Shown here one piece after another: positions 11,726 to 25,977 of a DNA stretch of 64,000 nucleotides (its first letter is position 1; each line of letters begins with the position of its first letter). Source of the stretch: Sporobolomyces roseus (lineage: Eukaryota; Basidiomycota; Microbotryomycetes; Sporidiobolales; Sporidiobolaceae); the NCBI GenBank assembly GCA_016617785.1, contig JADILM010000005.1, positions 1 to 64,000 of the forward strand, read 5' to 3'. Under the pieces are notes generated by a model. It was not told the origin of the DNA and searched no databases. It saw only the letters and a program-made list of their open reading frames with translations. A program made the translations under genes and the position numbers.

Positions 11726-13650
11726 AAGGGATTCAGGCTGATTTGAGGGGATGAGATTCAGAATTTGCGCCGGAGAAGATTCCAAAATTCTCCTACTATT
11801 CCCTTCTCTCTCGCTTTGAACCGTGCTCAGTGGGTGTAGCGTCAACAATAGGATATGAAGAGTTGGATTCCGGAAGAAGAGAGCTGTATCTTGAGATTTG
11901 AGGGAATTGGTGAGAGGAAATTTGGTGTAGTTTGGGAAGAGATGGAGAGATGAAGAGCTGTGCTGAGTTGCTGAAGACCGGCGAGAGTGTGTAGAGAGAG
12001 GATACAAGCTGAAGGGATCGAGCAGGAAGGGAGAGAAGCGGTTTTGATGAATTCAAATTGATTTTTTGATCTTGATGAATCTGCTCAAATTTTGCACTTG
12101 CTCTTGCCTCTCTCCCCTCTAGGTGGCTGAACCTGTGCTGAGAGTACCTTCTGAGTGTGTTGAGTTGAATGAGGGAAAAGAGGATGGGGATGAGTTGATA
12201 GGAGGGATGTTTTGGGGAGATTGGTGCGGAAAAGGAAACTGATTTGGTGGTTCTTGAGCGGTAGAAGTAGAGTGATATCGACGAGCCCGATCGAGGAGAG
12301 CGCAGAGGAGACTCTACTACTGTTCACAGCAAAGAGGAGTCGAGATTAGCTTGTTTAGAGATCAATCAGAGGCATTTTCAGAGAGAAGAAGGGAACTCAC
12401 AGTAATTCCTCCTCTCCTTGACATCGGTCCGAGTCGCCCTATGCACTCTGCAGTACCAGCCTACTCTCGAGCATTCCAGAGCTGCTTAGAGGGAGACTGG
12501 TGAGGAGTTGAGGGGAGAAGGAAACCAGAGTTGGTGAGATTGTGCGAGTAAAGCTGACTTGACAGCGCTGATCCCGGGAGAGCGATACGTAGAGAGTACG
12601 CTCAGACTGTCGACATCAAAGAGGAGTCAAGATTGGCTTATTCAGGCATCAAACAGATACATTTTGAGCGAGAGGGGGGAAACTCACCTCAATTTCTCCA
12701 TCACTTCCACTTGAACCAAGCTAGCACTCTTACTGTACGATTGCTCATTCCATTCTCGAGATCCCAAGCGGTTCAAAGCAGCAGAAATGAAGAGGTTTGC
12801 GGGAAGCAGTTTGACGAGGTAAACGGAATTCCAGCTGCAAACAAGCGAATTCGGGTCAGCTACCACTCTAGTAGCCGTTTATATTACCTCCTATCCCTCC
12901 TAGACCGTTCCCATCACTCCAGATGGCGTAGAGAGCGAGAATGAGACTTACTTTCTCGACCTGTCATCAAACAATCACCTCAATCTCCTTGTCTCCCCTC
13001 TTTCTGATTCATTCCTGCCATTCAAAAGCATATCGAGCCTGCAGTGAACGTACCGAGCCAATTTCTGAGCGAGTAGATGCTGTTGTTGAAGAGTGAGAAG
13101 GTGGGGAAGAGTTTGAGAGATGAAGTGAAACTCCGAGGCTTGTACTTGCTCTGAGATGCTGAGACTGGTCTGTGATTGATCTTGAGGTGCTGCCTGAGCT
13201 AATGAGCGGTAGAGAAGTGGAGAAAGAGTGAAAGTAGCGACTTCTTCGTTGGCGAGTTTTCTCTCTCTCTCAGAAATCTCGCAACTTCAACGGGTCGTCT
13301 CTCCTTCGTTTCTACCTCTTTCTTGATTCTCTCTTTGACCAGTAGTAGGATATGTGATGTCGTATGCCGTCGACTAGTCCGTCCGTCGTCTGTAAAGGTA
13401 CACCTCTCTCCTTTGAGCGCACTCGTTTTTCGCAACTTTTCGCATTTTCGTCACATTCCACTCCAACGAACATCTCTAGTGTCGATATAAAGAGCACTTC
13501 ATTAGTGAAGCTTTTCAAGGCGGTCACGATGGTACCAAAATGATTCAAAGATTCCCAAGAACAAGGTTCCCGTTCCAGATTTCGCAACGAACGAGATCTT
13601 GCGACGACTGGCTTTTCCACTCACAACCACTCAAAAGAGAGCCTTCTTAG
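11726..13650 (-). repeat. Repeat R3, paralogous to R4
   Basis: This aligns in the same orientation with 14438-16190, from a shared GGGATTCAG..TGATTTGAGG start to a shared promoter-like end. Near that end both copies have GTC(A/G)ATATAAAGAGC on the plus strand (CTTTATAT on the coding strand, TATA-like). Inside are units about 290 bases apart that start CATCA(A)AGAGGAG (12323, 12616; 15042, 15326 in R4). The minus strand carries the frame listed at 11796-12319. Confidence 0.65.
11796..12319 (-). CDS. Last exon of the R3 gene, unknown function
   Basis: The exon is open for 174 codons after a phase-restoring acceptor (GAACAG). It matches the R4 exon 14523-15031 at protein level, for example TLRRYSQHRFSHLE against TLRRYSQQRISHLE and QIHQDQKI in both. 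This holds although the DNA has many substitutions, a pattern that suggests protein-level selection. Likely upstream exons lie at about 12440-12610, 12690-12866 (AALNRLGSREWNE) and 12960-13140 (Gln/Leu-rich, coil-like). The first exon near 13440 is disrupted compared with R4, so this copy may be a pseudogene. Confidence 0.4.
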
Positions 13651-14437
13651 CTTGGTTTGACAAGCTCTTTGCAACGATACTACTCTCGTCCACTCTCTGT
13701 TGAAGCGTTCTACTGTAGAAACCGGTTTCCGACTCTCGCAACTTTCAGCTTCCCGTCACTTTTCACTGACCAAGTTCTCCCATTCAAAGCTGCTACTCTC
13801 TTTCCTTCTAACTCTATAGAGACAGTCACAGCTAGAGTGCTGCTCCACACCAGATGAAAGACAGCGTTCCCATTCTCTCTTTGCAAGGTTCTTTGACCTC
13901 TTCTCCTACTTTCACTTTCCTTTCCTTTCACTATTGGCTTCCCTCCCTTCTCTGACAGTAGACTCTACTTGCACACTCTACAGAACTGACACCCTCCTCC
14001 ACTCTTTCTCAAGCTAGTTGGTGGGAGCTTCAAAAATGAACTTTTCGCTTTTTCAGCTGTTCCTCTACCTCTACCTCTCTCAGCCCTCCAATTCTATCCC
14101 TCACACTTGCTTCACTCTCTCTACCTCGTTCCTGGTCAACTCTCACTCTCTCAGCTGTCTCTCTCTCTCAATCCGAGCTGATTCTGAGCAACTTCTTCTC
14201 TGCTTGATTCCATCTTTCCCACTCCTTCTCTCTCTCTCCTTTCACTTTCTCCCCATTCTCAAGACCATTCCACTCAAGACCATTGCACACATACACTGCC
14301 CTCACCAACTTATGCACTTTTAAACCATTAACTTCCTTCTACCCAACTCATTCTACTACCATTCAACTCCTCTCACTTCCCTGATCCCGAATTCAGCAAT
14401 GCCAAAGTGGTAGAGAGAGTCGATGAGGAGATAGCCG
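13651..14437. other. Pyrimidine-rich spacer between R3 and R4
   Basis: The plus strand is strongly C/T-rich (CTCTCTCTC tracts around 14090-14260). The frame at 14018-14323 is a by-product of this skew. No gene seen. Confidence 0.4.
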
Positions 14438-16190
14438 AAGGGATTCAGATTGATTTGAGGGGATGAGGTTGAGATTTTGTTCCGGAGAAGATTCTAAAAT
14501 TCCCCGACTTTTCCCTTCTCTCTCACTTTGAACCGTTCTTGATGATTTGAGCGGTGACAATAGGATATGAAGAGTTGGATCTGGGAAGAAGGGAACTGTA
14601 TCTTGAGATTTGAGGGAATGGGTGAGAGCGAATTTGGCGTAGTTTGAGAGGAGATGAGGGAATGAGCAGTCGTGCTGAGGTGATGAAGAGCTGATAGAGG
14701 GTGTAGTGAGAGGATACAAGCCAAAGGGATCGAGGAGGAGGTGAGGGAAGTGATTTCGAATGATTCAAGTCAATTTTTTGATCTTGATGAATCTGGTTAA
14801 ATTCTCCACTTGCTCTTGCCGCCTCGCTCTCTAGGTGACTGATTCTCTGCTGAGAGTACCTTCTGAGTGTGTCGAGTTGGCTGAGAAGAAAGAGGAGGGA
14901 GTGTAGCTGAGATGAGGAGAGATTTAGGAAGATTGGTGGGAAGAAGGGAACTGAATTGGTAGGGCTGAAGCGGTAGAAGTAGCTTGGTAGAGACGAGACC
15001 GATCGGAGGAGGCGTAGAGAAAGCTCTGCACCTGTCGAGATCAAAGAGGAGATGAGATCAGCTTGTTGAGAGATCAATCAGAGACATTTTCAGAGAGAAG
15101 AAGGGAACTCACAGTGATCCCTCCTCTCCTTGACCTCGGTTCGAGTCGCTCTTTGTACTCTGTAGTACCAGCCTACTCTCGAGCATTCCAGAGCCGATTA
15201 GAGGGAGATTGGTGAGGAGTTGAGGGGAGAAGGAAACCAGAGTTGACGAGATTGAGTGAGTAAACCTGACTTGGTAGCGCTGATACCGGGGATCGATACG
15301 TAGAGAGTACTCTCAGACTGTCAACATCAGGAAGGAGACAAGATTAGCTCGTTCAGGGATCCATCAGAGGCATTTTGAGAGGAGAAGAGGAAACTTACAG
15401 CAATTCCTCTCTCGGCTTCCGTCTGATTGAGATGCCGCTTGCACTATACGATCCCTCATTCCGTTCCCGATCTCCCAAGCATCCCAAAGCAGCGGAAAGA
15501 AGAGGTTGATGGGAGAGAGTTGAGCGAGGTTTCAACATTTCTAGCTGTACAAGCCGATAGACGGGTCAGCATTCATTCCTATACTTCCCACTAGTATTCT
15601 CTATACCCTCGCGTTACCCCCAGCGTTTCCCACAGTCTCAGAGAGGATTGAACACGTACCAAAAACTCTCATCTTTGACCAGATGATTCTCTTCCCTCTC
15701 ATCCGCTGCGGTCCTTCCTTTGCGCTCGATCATATCCTGTACCAGTTGCCGATATTCAAAGCTTGCAATTGAGGTATCCGAGGTGGTTGACAGCGAGCAG
15801 GAGAAGCGTTTAGAAAGAGAGCGAGTTGATTGATTCAACTGAGAGGGATCTACCTCCTTCTGAAGCCTGTTGAGCCTGCAGTAGTACTCAGTAGAGTATT
15901 CTCTACGATCTGAGCCAAATTTGAGCGCGTTTTGTGTGATTCGTTTCCTCCCTCTCTCGTCCTTTTCACAACTTCGCATTTTCGGAACTTTTCATCTCGA
16001 CAACCATCTCTGCTGTCAATATAAAGAGCTTTTCGTTAGTGGAACTCTTCAAGGCCGTCACGATGGTAACAAAACGACTCGAAGATTCTCGGAAATAATG
16101 AAAATCTCGTTGACGGTTTCGTTGCGAAGAGACATTTCGTCGAACCAGTCTTTCACCCGCAACTGCTCAAAAAGACAGTCTCTCCAGCTC
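14438..16190 (-). repeat. Repeat R4, paralogous to R3
   Basis: This is the more intact copy of the R3/R4 pair. It holds the gene at 14523-15979 and the TATA-like sequence just upstream of it at about 16018-16026. Confidence 0.65.
14523..15979 (-). CDS. Multi-exon gene in repeat R4, unknown function (splicing uncertain)
   Basis: The ATG at 15979 opens a basic first exon (MRSCEKDERGRKRIT, later EYYCRLNRLQKEVD and LVQDMIERKGRTAADERE). Internal exons appear near 15420-15550 (LLSAALGCLGDRERNE) and 15130-15310. The last exon, 14523-15031, is open for 169 codons with LLFLLSQLDTLRRYSQ, then QIHQDQKID, and ends NGSK. Only the last exon and the start of the first are firm. The second internal exon shows a frame conflict, so this may be a decaying gene. 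No domain recognised; part of it looks coiled-coil. Confidence 0.4.
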
Positions 16191-16321
16191 ATTCTGCTCA
16201 GCTCTCTAAAACAGCTCCTGTCTCATCTGCTCCCTGCTCAAATGCTCCACTCAGAGACTCGAGAGAAACAAATGATTCCAAAAGAGTCCAGCAATCCGAA
16301 TCTCAAAAGCTCACTCCTTGT

Positions 16322-17360
16322 TCAAGATCTCCTGCTTCTCTCTTTAACCTCCCGATCCCTCTTGCTAGTAGCTTCTTCCCACCTTTCTCGAGGTTTGAGA
16401 TGAAGAGTTCCGTCTTGATGATTCCCTTCGTACAAATGATGATTCTTGAGTTGATTGTAGCCAGGATCACCGGAATAGACGATGCGAGAGGGAGTAGGCC
16501 GTGAGGGATACCATGCAGTAGTGGAGCGTGCTGCAGAGAACATAGGAGGTTGAAAGTCATGTTCCGGAGAGTGAGAATCAGGGTGAAGACGGCGAGCTGC
16601 TGCGAAAGGACTGTTGCCACCCAAAGAGGATAGAGCTGCTGGGAGGAGTGGTCGAGTTGGAGAGGAGGATGATGAGGATGCTGAAGGTGAGGAGGATTGA
16701 TCGAGAAGATTTTGCGCTCGCATGATGAGGATTGACGCCCAGTGACAGCAAGCCCAGAGAATTATCAATGTCACGACGGATAAGAGGAAAGTAAGGATGT
16801 GCTGACCTGAAGTGATGGAGCCCATTGACTATAAGCGATCTTCCCCTCGTGCGAAACTGAATAATTCTCGAATCCCGCCGTTTGACATTCTCTCGAGAAC
16901 CCAAAGATTGCGTTGTTAGCGTCGTAGGAAACTTTTCTCAACTCTTTGTAAGCTTCCAGGCTGTCAGAGGGATCTGCGAGAGTTGTCGAGGTCAGCGAAA
17001 CGAGCGGAAAAAGAGTCGAGCAGTATTGAAGACTGACTGGTTCCGTGCCTTTCAACGTCCTCAATTGCGGCAGCGACTGAGTCTCGGATCCTTACTGCCT
17101 CTACAATCCTCAGTCTCCAATCTCGATCTGTAATTTGACCTGAATGAGAGAAAGCACGCAATCTTCGGTAAGAGAAACCACTCACAAATCTCTTCAATCG
17201 AGCGTGATCCCGTGGCTACACGAGGCAGAACATCAGTAGAATGTATGGAGAGAAAGAGGATGAAAACTGACGAGGGTTTGACGCCATGAAAGCCGACGAA
17301 TTCAAAACGAAAGAGACGAAAGAAACGACGAAAGAGAGGAGATGCTTCAAATTTATGCAT
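16322..17360 (-). CDS. Predicted membrane protein, unknown family
   Basis: Four exons are 17186-17360, 17038-17139, 16887-16973 and 16322-16806, giving 282 residues with all junctions in phase. The last intron (GTCAAA..CTTCAG, 80 bases) is needed to join AIFGFSRE to the membrane helix. The N-terminus is basic/aromatic (MHKFEASPLFRRFFRLFRF) with a short hydrophobic patch. The middle is charged and helical. A clear transmembrane segment, HILTFLLSVVTLIILWACCH, lies near residues 123-142. The tail is Ser/Pro-rich, then basic. Its start is divergent from the BSD-domain gene. Function unknown. Confidence 0.6.
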
Positions 17361-17920
17361 TGTCGCGGCGAGCTGAGCGGTAACATAGGAGTACCCGGGA
17401 AGAGATGCGCTCCTGAGAATCTGTTACCGCTGGAAAAAAGGAGTCGAAACGAAATTGAGCGAGAATCAAGAGAACGGAATCAAATTCAGTAAAGGAGCGA
17501 TTGAGATCCGAGTCAGCCCTCTAGAGACACCTCGTAAGTCCACCCTCTGTGCTTTGAGGAAGGGAGAGGCGGGCAAGGATTGACAAACGAGGAGAGAGAG
17601 AAGGAGCGGAGGGAGGAAGCGGAGGAGAAGCTGGAGCAGCTCGGTAGCATTCATAGCATGATCCTAAGCATCCTGGAGCAGTTTAAAGTATTCAGAGCAT
17701 TGTGGAGAGAAGCAAGCAGCGAATCAAGAAACTCTCGTTTCTTCTCCTTCTTCCACTTCACTCACAACTTGAAACTCGACCCAGTAACACTCGCTAGCAC
17801 CTCAGCAACCTCCACAACACAGTCAAACCACATCCGAATCGATCACAGAGAGGGAATAACCCGCCCACTCCTGCTCATTCCTCCCTTCTCCTCAAACTCT
17901 CAATCCCCTTCAAGCAAGCT
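17361..17920. promoter_or_regulatory. Shared upstream region of the membrane-protein and BSD genes
   Basis: The two genes diverge from this 560-base gap. The word TCTAGAGACACCTCG (17519-17533) also occurs near 11661, suggesting a repeated sequence. No reading frame is convincing. Confidence 0.4.
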
Positions 17921-20280
17921 ATGGAGTGAGTGACTTGCTAGATCAGCTAGTCTAGAAGATGATCAGCTGATCGAACAGACTCTTGCAGATCTCTAGGTGG
18001 ATTCATTGATCCCTCTCTCTCCTCTTCTCGTTCAACAACTCCACTCGCACCTTCCACCTCCTCCACCTCAACTCCTACCTCATCAGAGACAACATCACCA
18101 CAAACGACGGAGAGAAGGGATAGTGAAAGCACGACTTTAGATTTGGACAAGGAAGTTCAGAATGTGATTGCTGGATTCGGTAGTTTCTGGGGTAAAGTAA
18201 GGAAACAGGTAAGCAAAGAACTACTTTCTACTATCTATGGGGAAACAAAGGAGGGACAAGGAGAGAAGGGGGAGGGGAAGGGAAATAGGAGAATGTGGGG
18301 CTTCGAAAGAAGGGTTTCTCTCTCCTCTCTTACTTTCGGGATCGAGATGGGAAACGAGCTTGTAGCGAGAGCGCCGATGAAGAGATATAAGGAGATTGTA
18401 CAGGAAGAAGGAAGAGGAGAAACGGAACGAAATGGCTGGATTTCGAAAGTGCTCTCAATTCGGGTTCACTCCTTAGAGAAGGGGGATTCGCTCAACTCCC
18501 GCTCGTCTATTCGTTCATGAGCTAACACACACGCTCGAATAGTCCACAGCAGCTTTCTTCACCGCTGAGAAACAACTCGAGTCGACTCGCAAAGATTTGA
18601 ACCCACTCCTTTCGAAAGCTCGCGCAAACCTCGATACATTCTCTACCGCCGCCCGAGCCGAAGTTCAACGACTGAGCGAGGTACAACAACCTTTATCGAG
18701 TGGAGGTGGAGGTGTTGTGATTGGCGCAGATGGATTACCGATGATTATTGGATCGAGTGAAGAAGAGGAACAAGAATTGAGGAGGAAAGAGAAAGGGAAA
18801 GGAGTTGATCGATCCGAGTCCACTTCAACTCATCAATCACAATCGCAAGAGAATCCAGCAGCAGCAGCTTCCGCATTCTTCACTAAGCTCCAATCCCAAC
18901 TCACTTCAGTACAAGATCAAGCTCCCGCCGCTCTTCATTCCCTCTCCTCCAACTTTACTCAATTTCAAGATCAACTCTCTCATCTCAACCTGAAGGATCT
19001 AAAGAACCCCGCAGAATCCTACCTTCACAAAGGAGAAGCTTGGTTAGGAGAATTTCAGAAAGAAGTTTCCAAACTCGCAAAAGAAGCAGTTACGATCGTT
19101 CCACCTTCTTTAACCGGTCAAGCCGCTGAAGAGGTCAAAGGTAGTGCAAGGAAGAGTGAGGATTCTTTCAGAGGGATGACGAGGAAAGATGGGTTACTCT
19201 TCAAACTGAGATCGGATCCCGAAATCTTTCGAATCGACCCTTCACTCCCTCCTCTTCCTTCGTCAAACGATCTTACCGACCTTCGAGAACCTTACTCTGG
19301 CTTCTTGTCGACTCTACCTCAAGATCTAGTTCAGTCGGAAATGGTTCACGAAGCGAAGGAAGAAGGAGGAGAAGTTTTGGACAAGACTCGGAAAGAGGTA
19401 GTTTCAGAGGGTGAGGATGAGATCAGTGAGGGAGAATTCTGGAAGAGGTACTTGTTCAGGGTCAAATTAATTGAAGACGAAGAAGAAAAACGAAAGAAGG
19501 TTTTGAATGGTGCGTTTTCACTTTCGCTTCTTCGCTCGATATCACTTCGAAAGTAGACTGACGATCCTCTCTCTCTTGCTCCACCTCACTCTCACTACGT
19601 CTTCCACTTGCGCTTTCCACCTCATCCGACTGTCAAAATCTCTTTCGCTCGAAACATCAACTCTCGCTTTTCGTCATCTCGTTTCTTCGCACCTGATCTC
19701 GTTCTACCCAATTCTAATTCCCCTCCTTTTTCACAACATCACAACCACCTCTCATCGACATCACTCATCATCTCCCACAGTCGCTCAATCTGAAGAAGAT
19801 GATTTCACTTGGGATCTCGACGAAGAAGAATCCCTCGCATCCGCCTCTCAAGCAACTTCTCCTCCTCCCACTTCTACCTCTTTCCCTCCTTCCACCTCTC
19901 TACCTCCCACTTCAATCTCAACTACTCCCACTCCTCTCCCCTCAACTCAACCTCAAATCCCCTCATCAACCCCCTCCGAAACTCCCTCATCATTCGCTCA
20001 ATCGAAACCTCCCATCTCCCCAACTTCCTCTGATTCAATCGAAGGTTCTCCTCCAGCTCTCATTGAGCCCTCACCAAGAAATTCGAGCTCGGAGGATGGT
20101 GAGAGTAGAGGAACGAGGACTAGTTATGATTTTGTTGGAGAGAGGAGTGGGGAACCTAGTGTCGATGGGGAAGGGGCTGAGAGGGAGGAGGAAACTGTTG
20201 GTGCTGCTGGAGTGAAGGAGGGGAAGAAGGTCGAAGAGAAGAAAGAGGAGGAGGATAGTGAGGATAGTGATTGGGAGTAA
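17921..20280 (+). CDS. BSD-domain protein (Dos2-like)
   Basis: Four exons are 17921-17925, 17989-18208, 18543-19509 and 19781-20280 (563 residues, phases 2, 0 and 1). The first exon holds only ATG plus two bases. The N-terminus is Ser/Thr-rich, then VIAGFGSFWGKVRKQ, then a long helical region (QLESTRKDLNPLLSKARANL). A BSD domain lies at about residues 300-380 and ends with the diagnostic FWKRYLFRV. An acidic SEEDDFTWDLDEEE stretch and a low-complexity acidic tail follow. This order is typical of fungal BSD proteins related to yeast Dos2. BSD domains occur in basal transcription factors and synapse-associated proteins; the exact role here is not known. Confidence 0.8.
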
Positions 20281-20759
20281 CTTCAGTTTCGTTTCGTTTC
20301 AAGGCTCTTCTTTCTCGGTTCTTGGGGAGGTTCCAGTGTCATCTAGAGATCTCATTCAGTATTCTTCTCTTTCCTTATACTCTTCTCGCCCGTTTGTATC
20401 GTCTACTTTCGCTCTATTTTTCGAGTTCATTTTCGTACTTTCTCGTTTCATTCCCTTTATTGTAACTTCGTCGTTCTAGCCTCGTTCTCTGAGGATTGAG
20501 CGTCGACTCTTCATTCATCGTGCGAGTCAAGCGAAAGCGATTGAGAATAAGAAAGAAAACGATTGAACATTTCCTATTTTGAAGTCGATTCCAACACATC
20601 GAGAATCGGAGTGATAGTTGTAATGAAGGTAAGCCTATATTGTAGTAAAGAAAGGAACAGCGAGGTACAGCAAAGAAAGGGGGTTGGAGAACAGATTGAA
20701 TAAAAAAGGGAGAAGAACGTCGAGTCGAAAGGTGAAGAGTAGAATTTTAGGGAGAAGAT

Positions 20760-23530
<2,771 letters not shown>

Positions 23531-23856
23531 TTCGAAGTGAGAGGTTGGGTGAGTGAGAAGGAAAGAGGAGAAGGAGAAAAGTGGGAAAATTCGCGGAGAG
23601 AGAGAAGAAAAAAAGTTCAAGTTTTTTTTGGGATGGGACGGACGAGAAATCGGATGCAAAGAGGGCTCTCAACCTTTACTGATTCTTCTTCTCGTTGATT
23701 TCGCAATGAGCAGTGTAAGAGGAGATGGAAGAATACGTGAGGAGAGCTCGAGAGGAAGAAAGGAAAGAGAGCGAAATTCGAAAGAGAAAGAAGGTCTCGT
23801 CGTTTCGCAACGAAGGGACTGATCTCGCTTGATCAGAGGACAGCAGAAGAGAGCAA

Positions 23857-24525
23857 TCAGCTCTGAAAGATGAAGACATGGCGACATAGCGAAGAACTGA
23901 TCGACGAGATGAAGAAGGAGCAAAAAGGACATGATTTCGATTGCGAAAGGTTCGATGACCACAGATGAGCGATGCAAGAGTGGATACGCTTCGAAATAGC
24001 ACCTGATAGCGAAGGAGACACGATCAGCTATATAGTGTGATTGCTGTGACTCGAAAGAGAGCCAAAGCGAGACTCACCAAAAAAGATCCCTTCTTCCTCC
24101 TCAAACTCTCGACAACTCGCTTCCATAGCTACTCCATCCGCTCTGACCAGAGCTAAATTTTCTTCTCGATCCAAATTCGACGCTGACGGCTCTTCCTCGC
24201 TTGAATGACCGAATCTAGAAACGAATCGAAGATGCGATATTACGAAGAGATCGTTCTCGAGGATTTCTACAATATGGGCAAATCCCGTCTTGCGAGACGG
24301 TACAGATCGAGCAGTTACTGTCGACTTTGACAGTTCGAATAGGTGAAGGATGGCGGAAGCAAGGTAAAGAATCGAATTGGGCGAAAGTTTAATGAATCGA
24401 GAAGCTGATGAAAGGACACGAAATCAGCCAGAGCTCAGACGACGAGGGAAGAAAGAGAGATGAGGTACTTACGAGATGCTCCTCCGTGCTCGTGAGTCGA
24501 TCTCCCTTTGCTCGAGACTCATCAT
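23857..24525 (-). CDS. Small unidentified gene upstream of UGP1
   Basis: Proposed exons are 24473-24525, 24078-24214 and 23857-24002, giving 111 residues with consistent phases (2, then 1). The protein starts MMSLEQREIDSRARRSIS. The middle exon is clearly coding and acidic (HSSEEEPSASNLDREENL, SCREFEEEEGIFF). The last exon (AISKRIHSCIAHLWSS, SKSCPFC) is less certain and may be spliced further. The 258-base first intron holds another open frame of about 100 codons on the same strand, so alternative splicing or a different start is possible. No family recognised. Confidence 0.4.
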
Positions 24526-25245
24526 TTCGCCAACTTCTCCCTTCTGAACAGCTCAGAATCTTGGTAATTTCGACGAGGGAATGCAGTCGCGCGACGTTAA
24601 TCGTTCGTAGGATACCGTGTAGATTGATAGGACACAAGAATGAAGGAGGCTTGAACTGAGAAGAGAGGTTGAGGGGTTTTCTGGTTTGTTCGCGTTGGAG
24701 ACAGTTGTCGAGCTCGTGAAAGGGAAGTGCGGAGAGATCGAGCGAATGAAGAGGTTCGAGGTGATTGACGGAGTTGCAGAGGAGAGAGGCGATCGGGTGA
24801 AGAGGGTTAGGCGAGAAGAAAGTCGAGGAGGAGGAGAAGAATCAAATTGAGATGCGATGATTGGATTGCTGCTGTTTCAACCCAATAGGTAGAGAGTTTC
24901 AGCGAGAGTGAAAGGATACAGATCGAGCTCAATAAAAAGACTCACGAGAATAACAGCTCGATTTGATATCGAATGATTCATTTCTCAATCCTACGTGCTA
25001 CGCTCATCGACTTCGAACTAGCGCGTCCAATAGTCTCGGGGAGCGCCTTCTGAGATTCGATCAAGTCGCTGTCGGGTTTGCTGGTGAATTTGGAGTCGCA
25101 GTGTTGGGGGTAGAGGGCGGAGGAAAGAAAGGGTCGGTTTCGATCGATAGGAAAGCGTGGCGAGGAAGTGGCCGAGTGGCGCAGAGGTCGAAGAGAGAGT
25201 GAATGAAGGAGATATGAGTGATGGAGCGAAGGGTAGAGGGCGCCG
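24526..25245. other. Spacer between the small gene and the truncated F-box gene
   Basis: Open minus-strand frames exist (24540-24850, and 24978-25245 in a shifted frame relative to the F-box gene), but none has a start and splice pattern I can defend. The second could be the displaced C-terminus of the truncated F-box gene. Confidence 0.3.
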
Positions 25246-25977
25246 CTACTCTTGAGGATCCCGACGAACGACTCGAACGTGCGGAACTTCGATCCTTCCC
25301 GCAATCTCCTTATTCGAATACTTCCACTTGCTTCGTTTCTTCTCGAACATTGCCTTGACTCCATCATTTGTCCACCAGTCTTCCGGGACGAGTAGCGTTT
25401 CGAGTCGAGGAAACGTTTTAAGAACGAATTTGACCGCATCCGGAGATTCATCGAAGATCCTCGAACCCTTCTGCGGTACATTGTCCCTGTCCCATTGATC
25501 GCCGCTCATAGCTTCTTCTCTCGCCCATCTCGCTCGCTTAGCCGATGTCTCCGCTACCTCATCTTCTTCTTCACTTTCATCTCCTGATTCGCCTCCCTCG
25601 TCATCACTCTCCCCGTTCCTCTCAGCTGCCTGCTCCTCATCCAGGATCTCGCTGTATCGACCGTTCACGATCGCTGTCCGAACGTATTCCAGAAACTTGG
25701 GGTTGGTGGCGAGCAATTTGAGGAAACGAAATGAAGTTTCGTTAATCCGCCATAGTCCTCCAGATTCTAGGTCGCCTGTAACGAGCATGATTTCGACAGT
25801 TTGATAGAGGTAGGGGCGTGATAAGGACAAGAAGCAATGATTGACGAGACAGCAATTTGCGAGGTCGAGTGTCGAAAGTTGTTTGTTAGAGAGAATGGAT
25901 TCGACGAGCTCCGTTGGAAGTTTGGGAGGTGATGAGAACTGCCTTTGGCTAGCAGCTCTTCTGGTCGAGGTGGGCAT
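25246..25977 (-). CDS. F-box protein, C-terminally truncated
   Basis: A single exon of 243 residues starts at the only suitable ATG (25977, MPTSTRRAASQRQ); the upstream part of the frame has no ATG. The F-box lies at about residues 18-64 (LPTELVESILSNKQLSTLDL, CCLVNHCFLS). It is followed by the family's helical stretch with a strongly acidic insert and ends soon after DWWTNDGVKAMFEKKRSKW. Relatives in this window are 361-421 residues and continue with about 170 residues of leucine-rich sequence, which is missing here. F-box proteins are substrate receptors of SCF ubiquitin ligases. The gene may be a truncated functional copy or a pseudogene. Confidence 0.7.
   Translation of the reverse strand: MPTSTRRAASQRQFSSPPKLPTELVESILSNKQLSTLDLANCCLVNHCFLSLSRPYLYQTVEIMLVTGDLESGGLWRINETSFRFLKLLATNPKFLEYVRTAIVNGRYSEILDEEQAAERNGESDDEGGESGDESEEEDEVAETSAKRARWAREEAMSGDQWDRDNVPQKGSRIFDESPDAVKFVLKTFPRLETLLVPEDWWTNDGVKAMFEKKRSKWKYSNKEIAGRIEVPHVRVVRRDPQE

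Noticed and set aside
14018..14323. 101-codon plus-strand frame rich in Leu, Ser and Phe
   Set aside because: It lies in a pyrimidine tract and its composition is explained by base skew.
16578..16904. Alternative minus-strand frame with a hydrophobic stretch in the membrane-protein gene
   Set aside because: The phase-1 splice 16887/16806 joins the upstream exons to a better membrane helix and a typical cytosolic tail.
25165..25200. TGGCCGAGTGG, a good tRNA A-box match
   Set aside because: No B-box (GGTTCGANTCC-like) follows at a suitable distance and no cloverleaf can be drawn.
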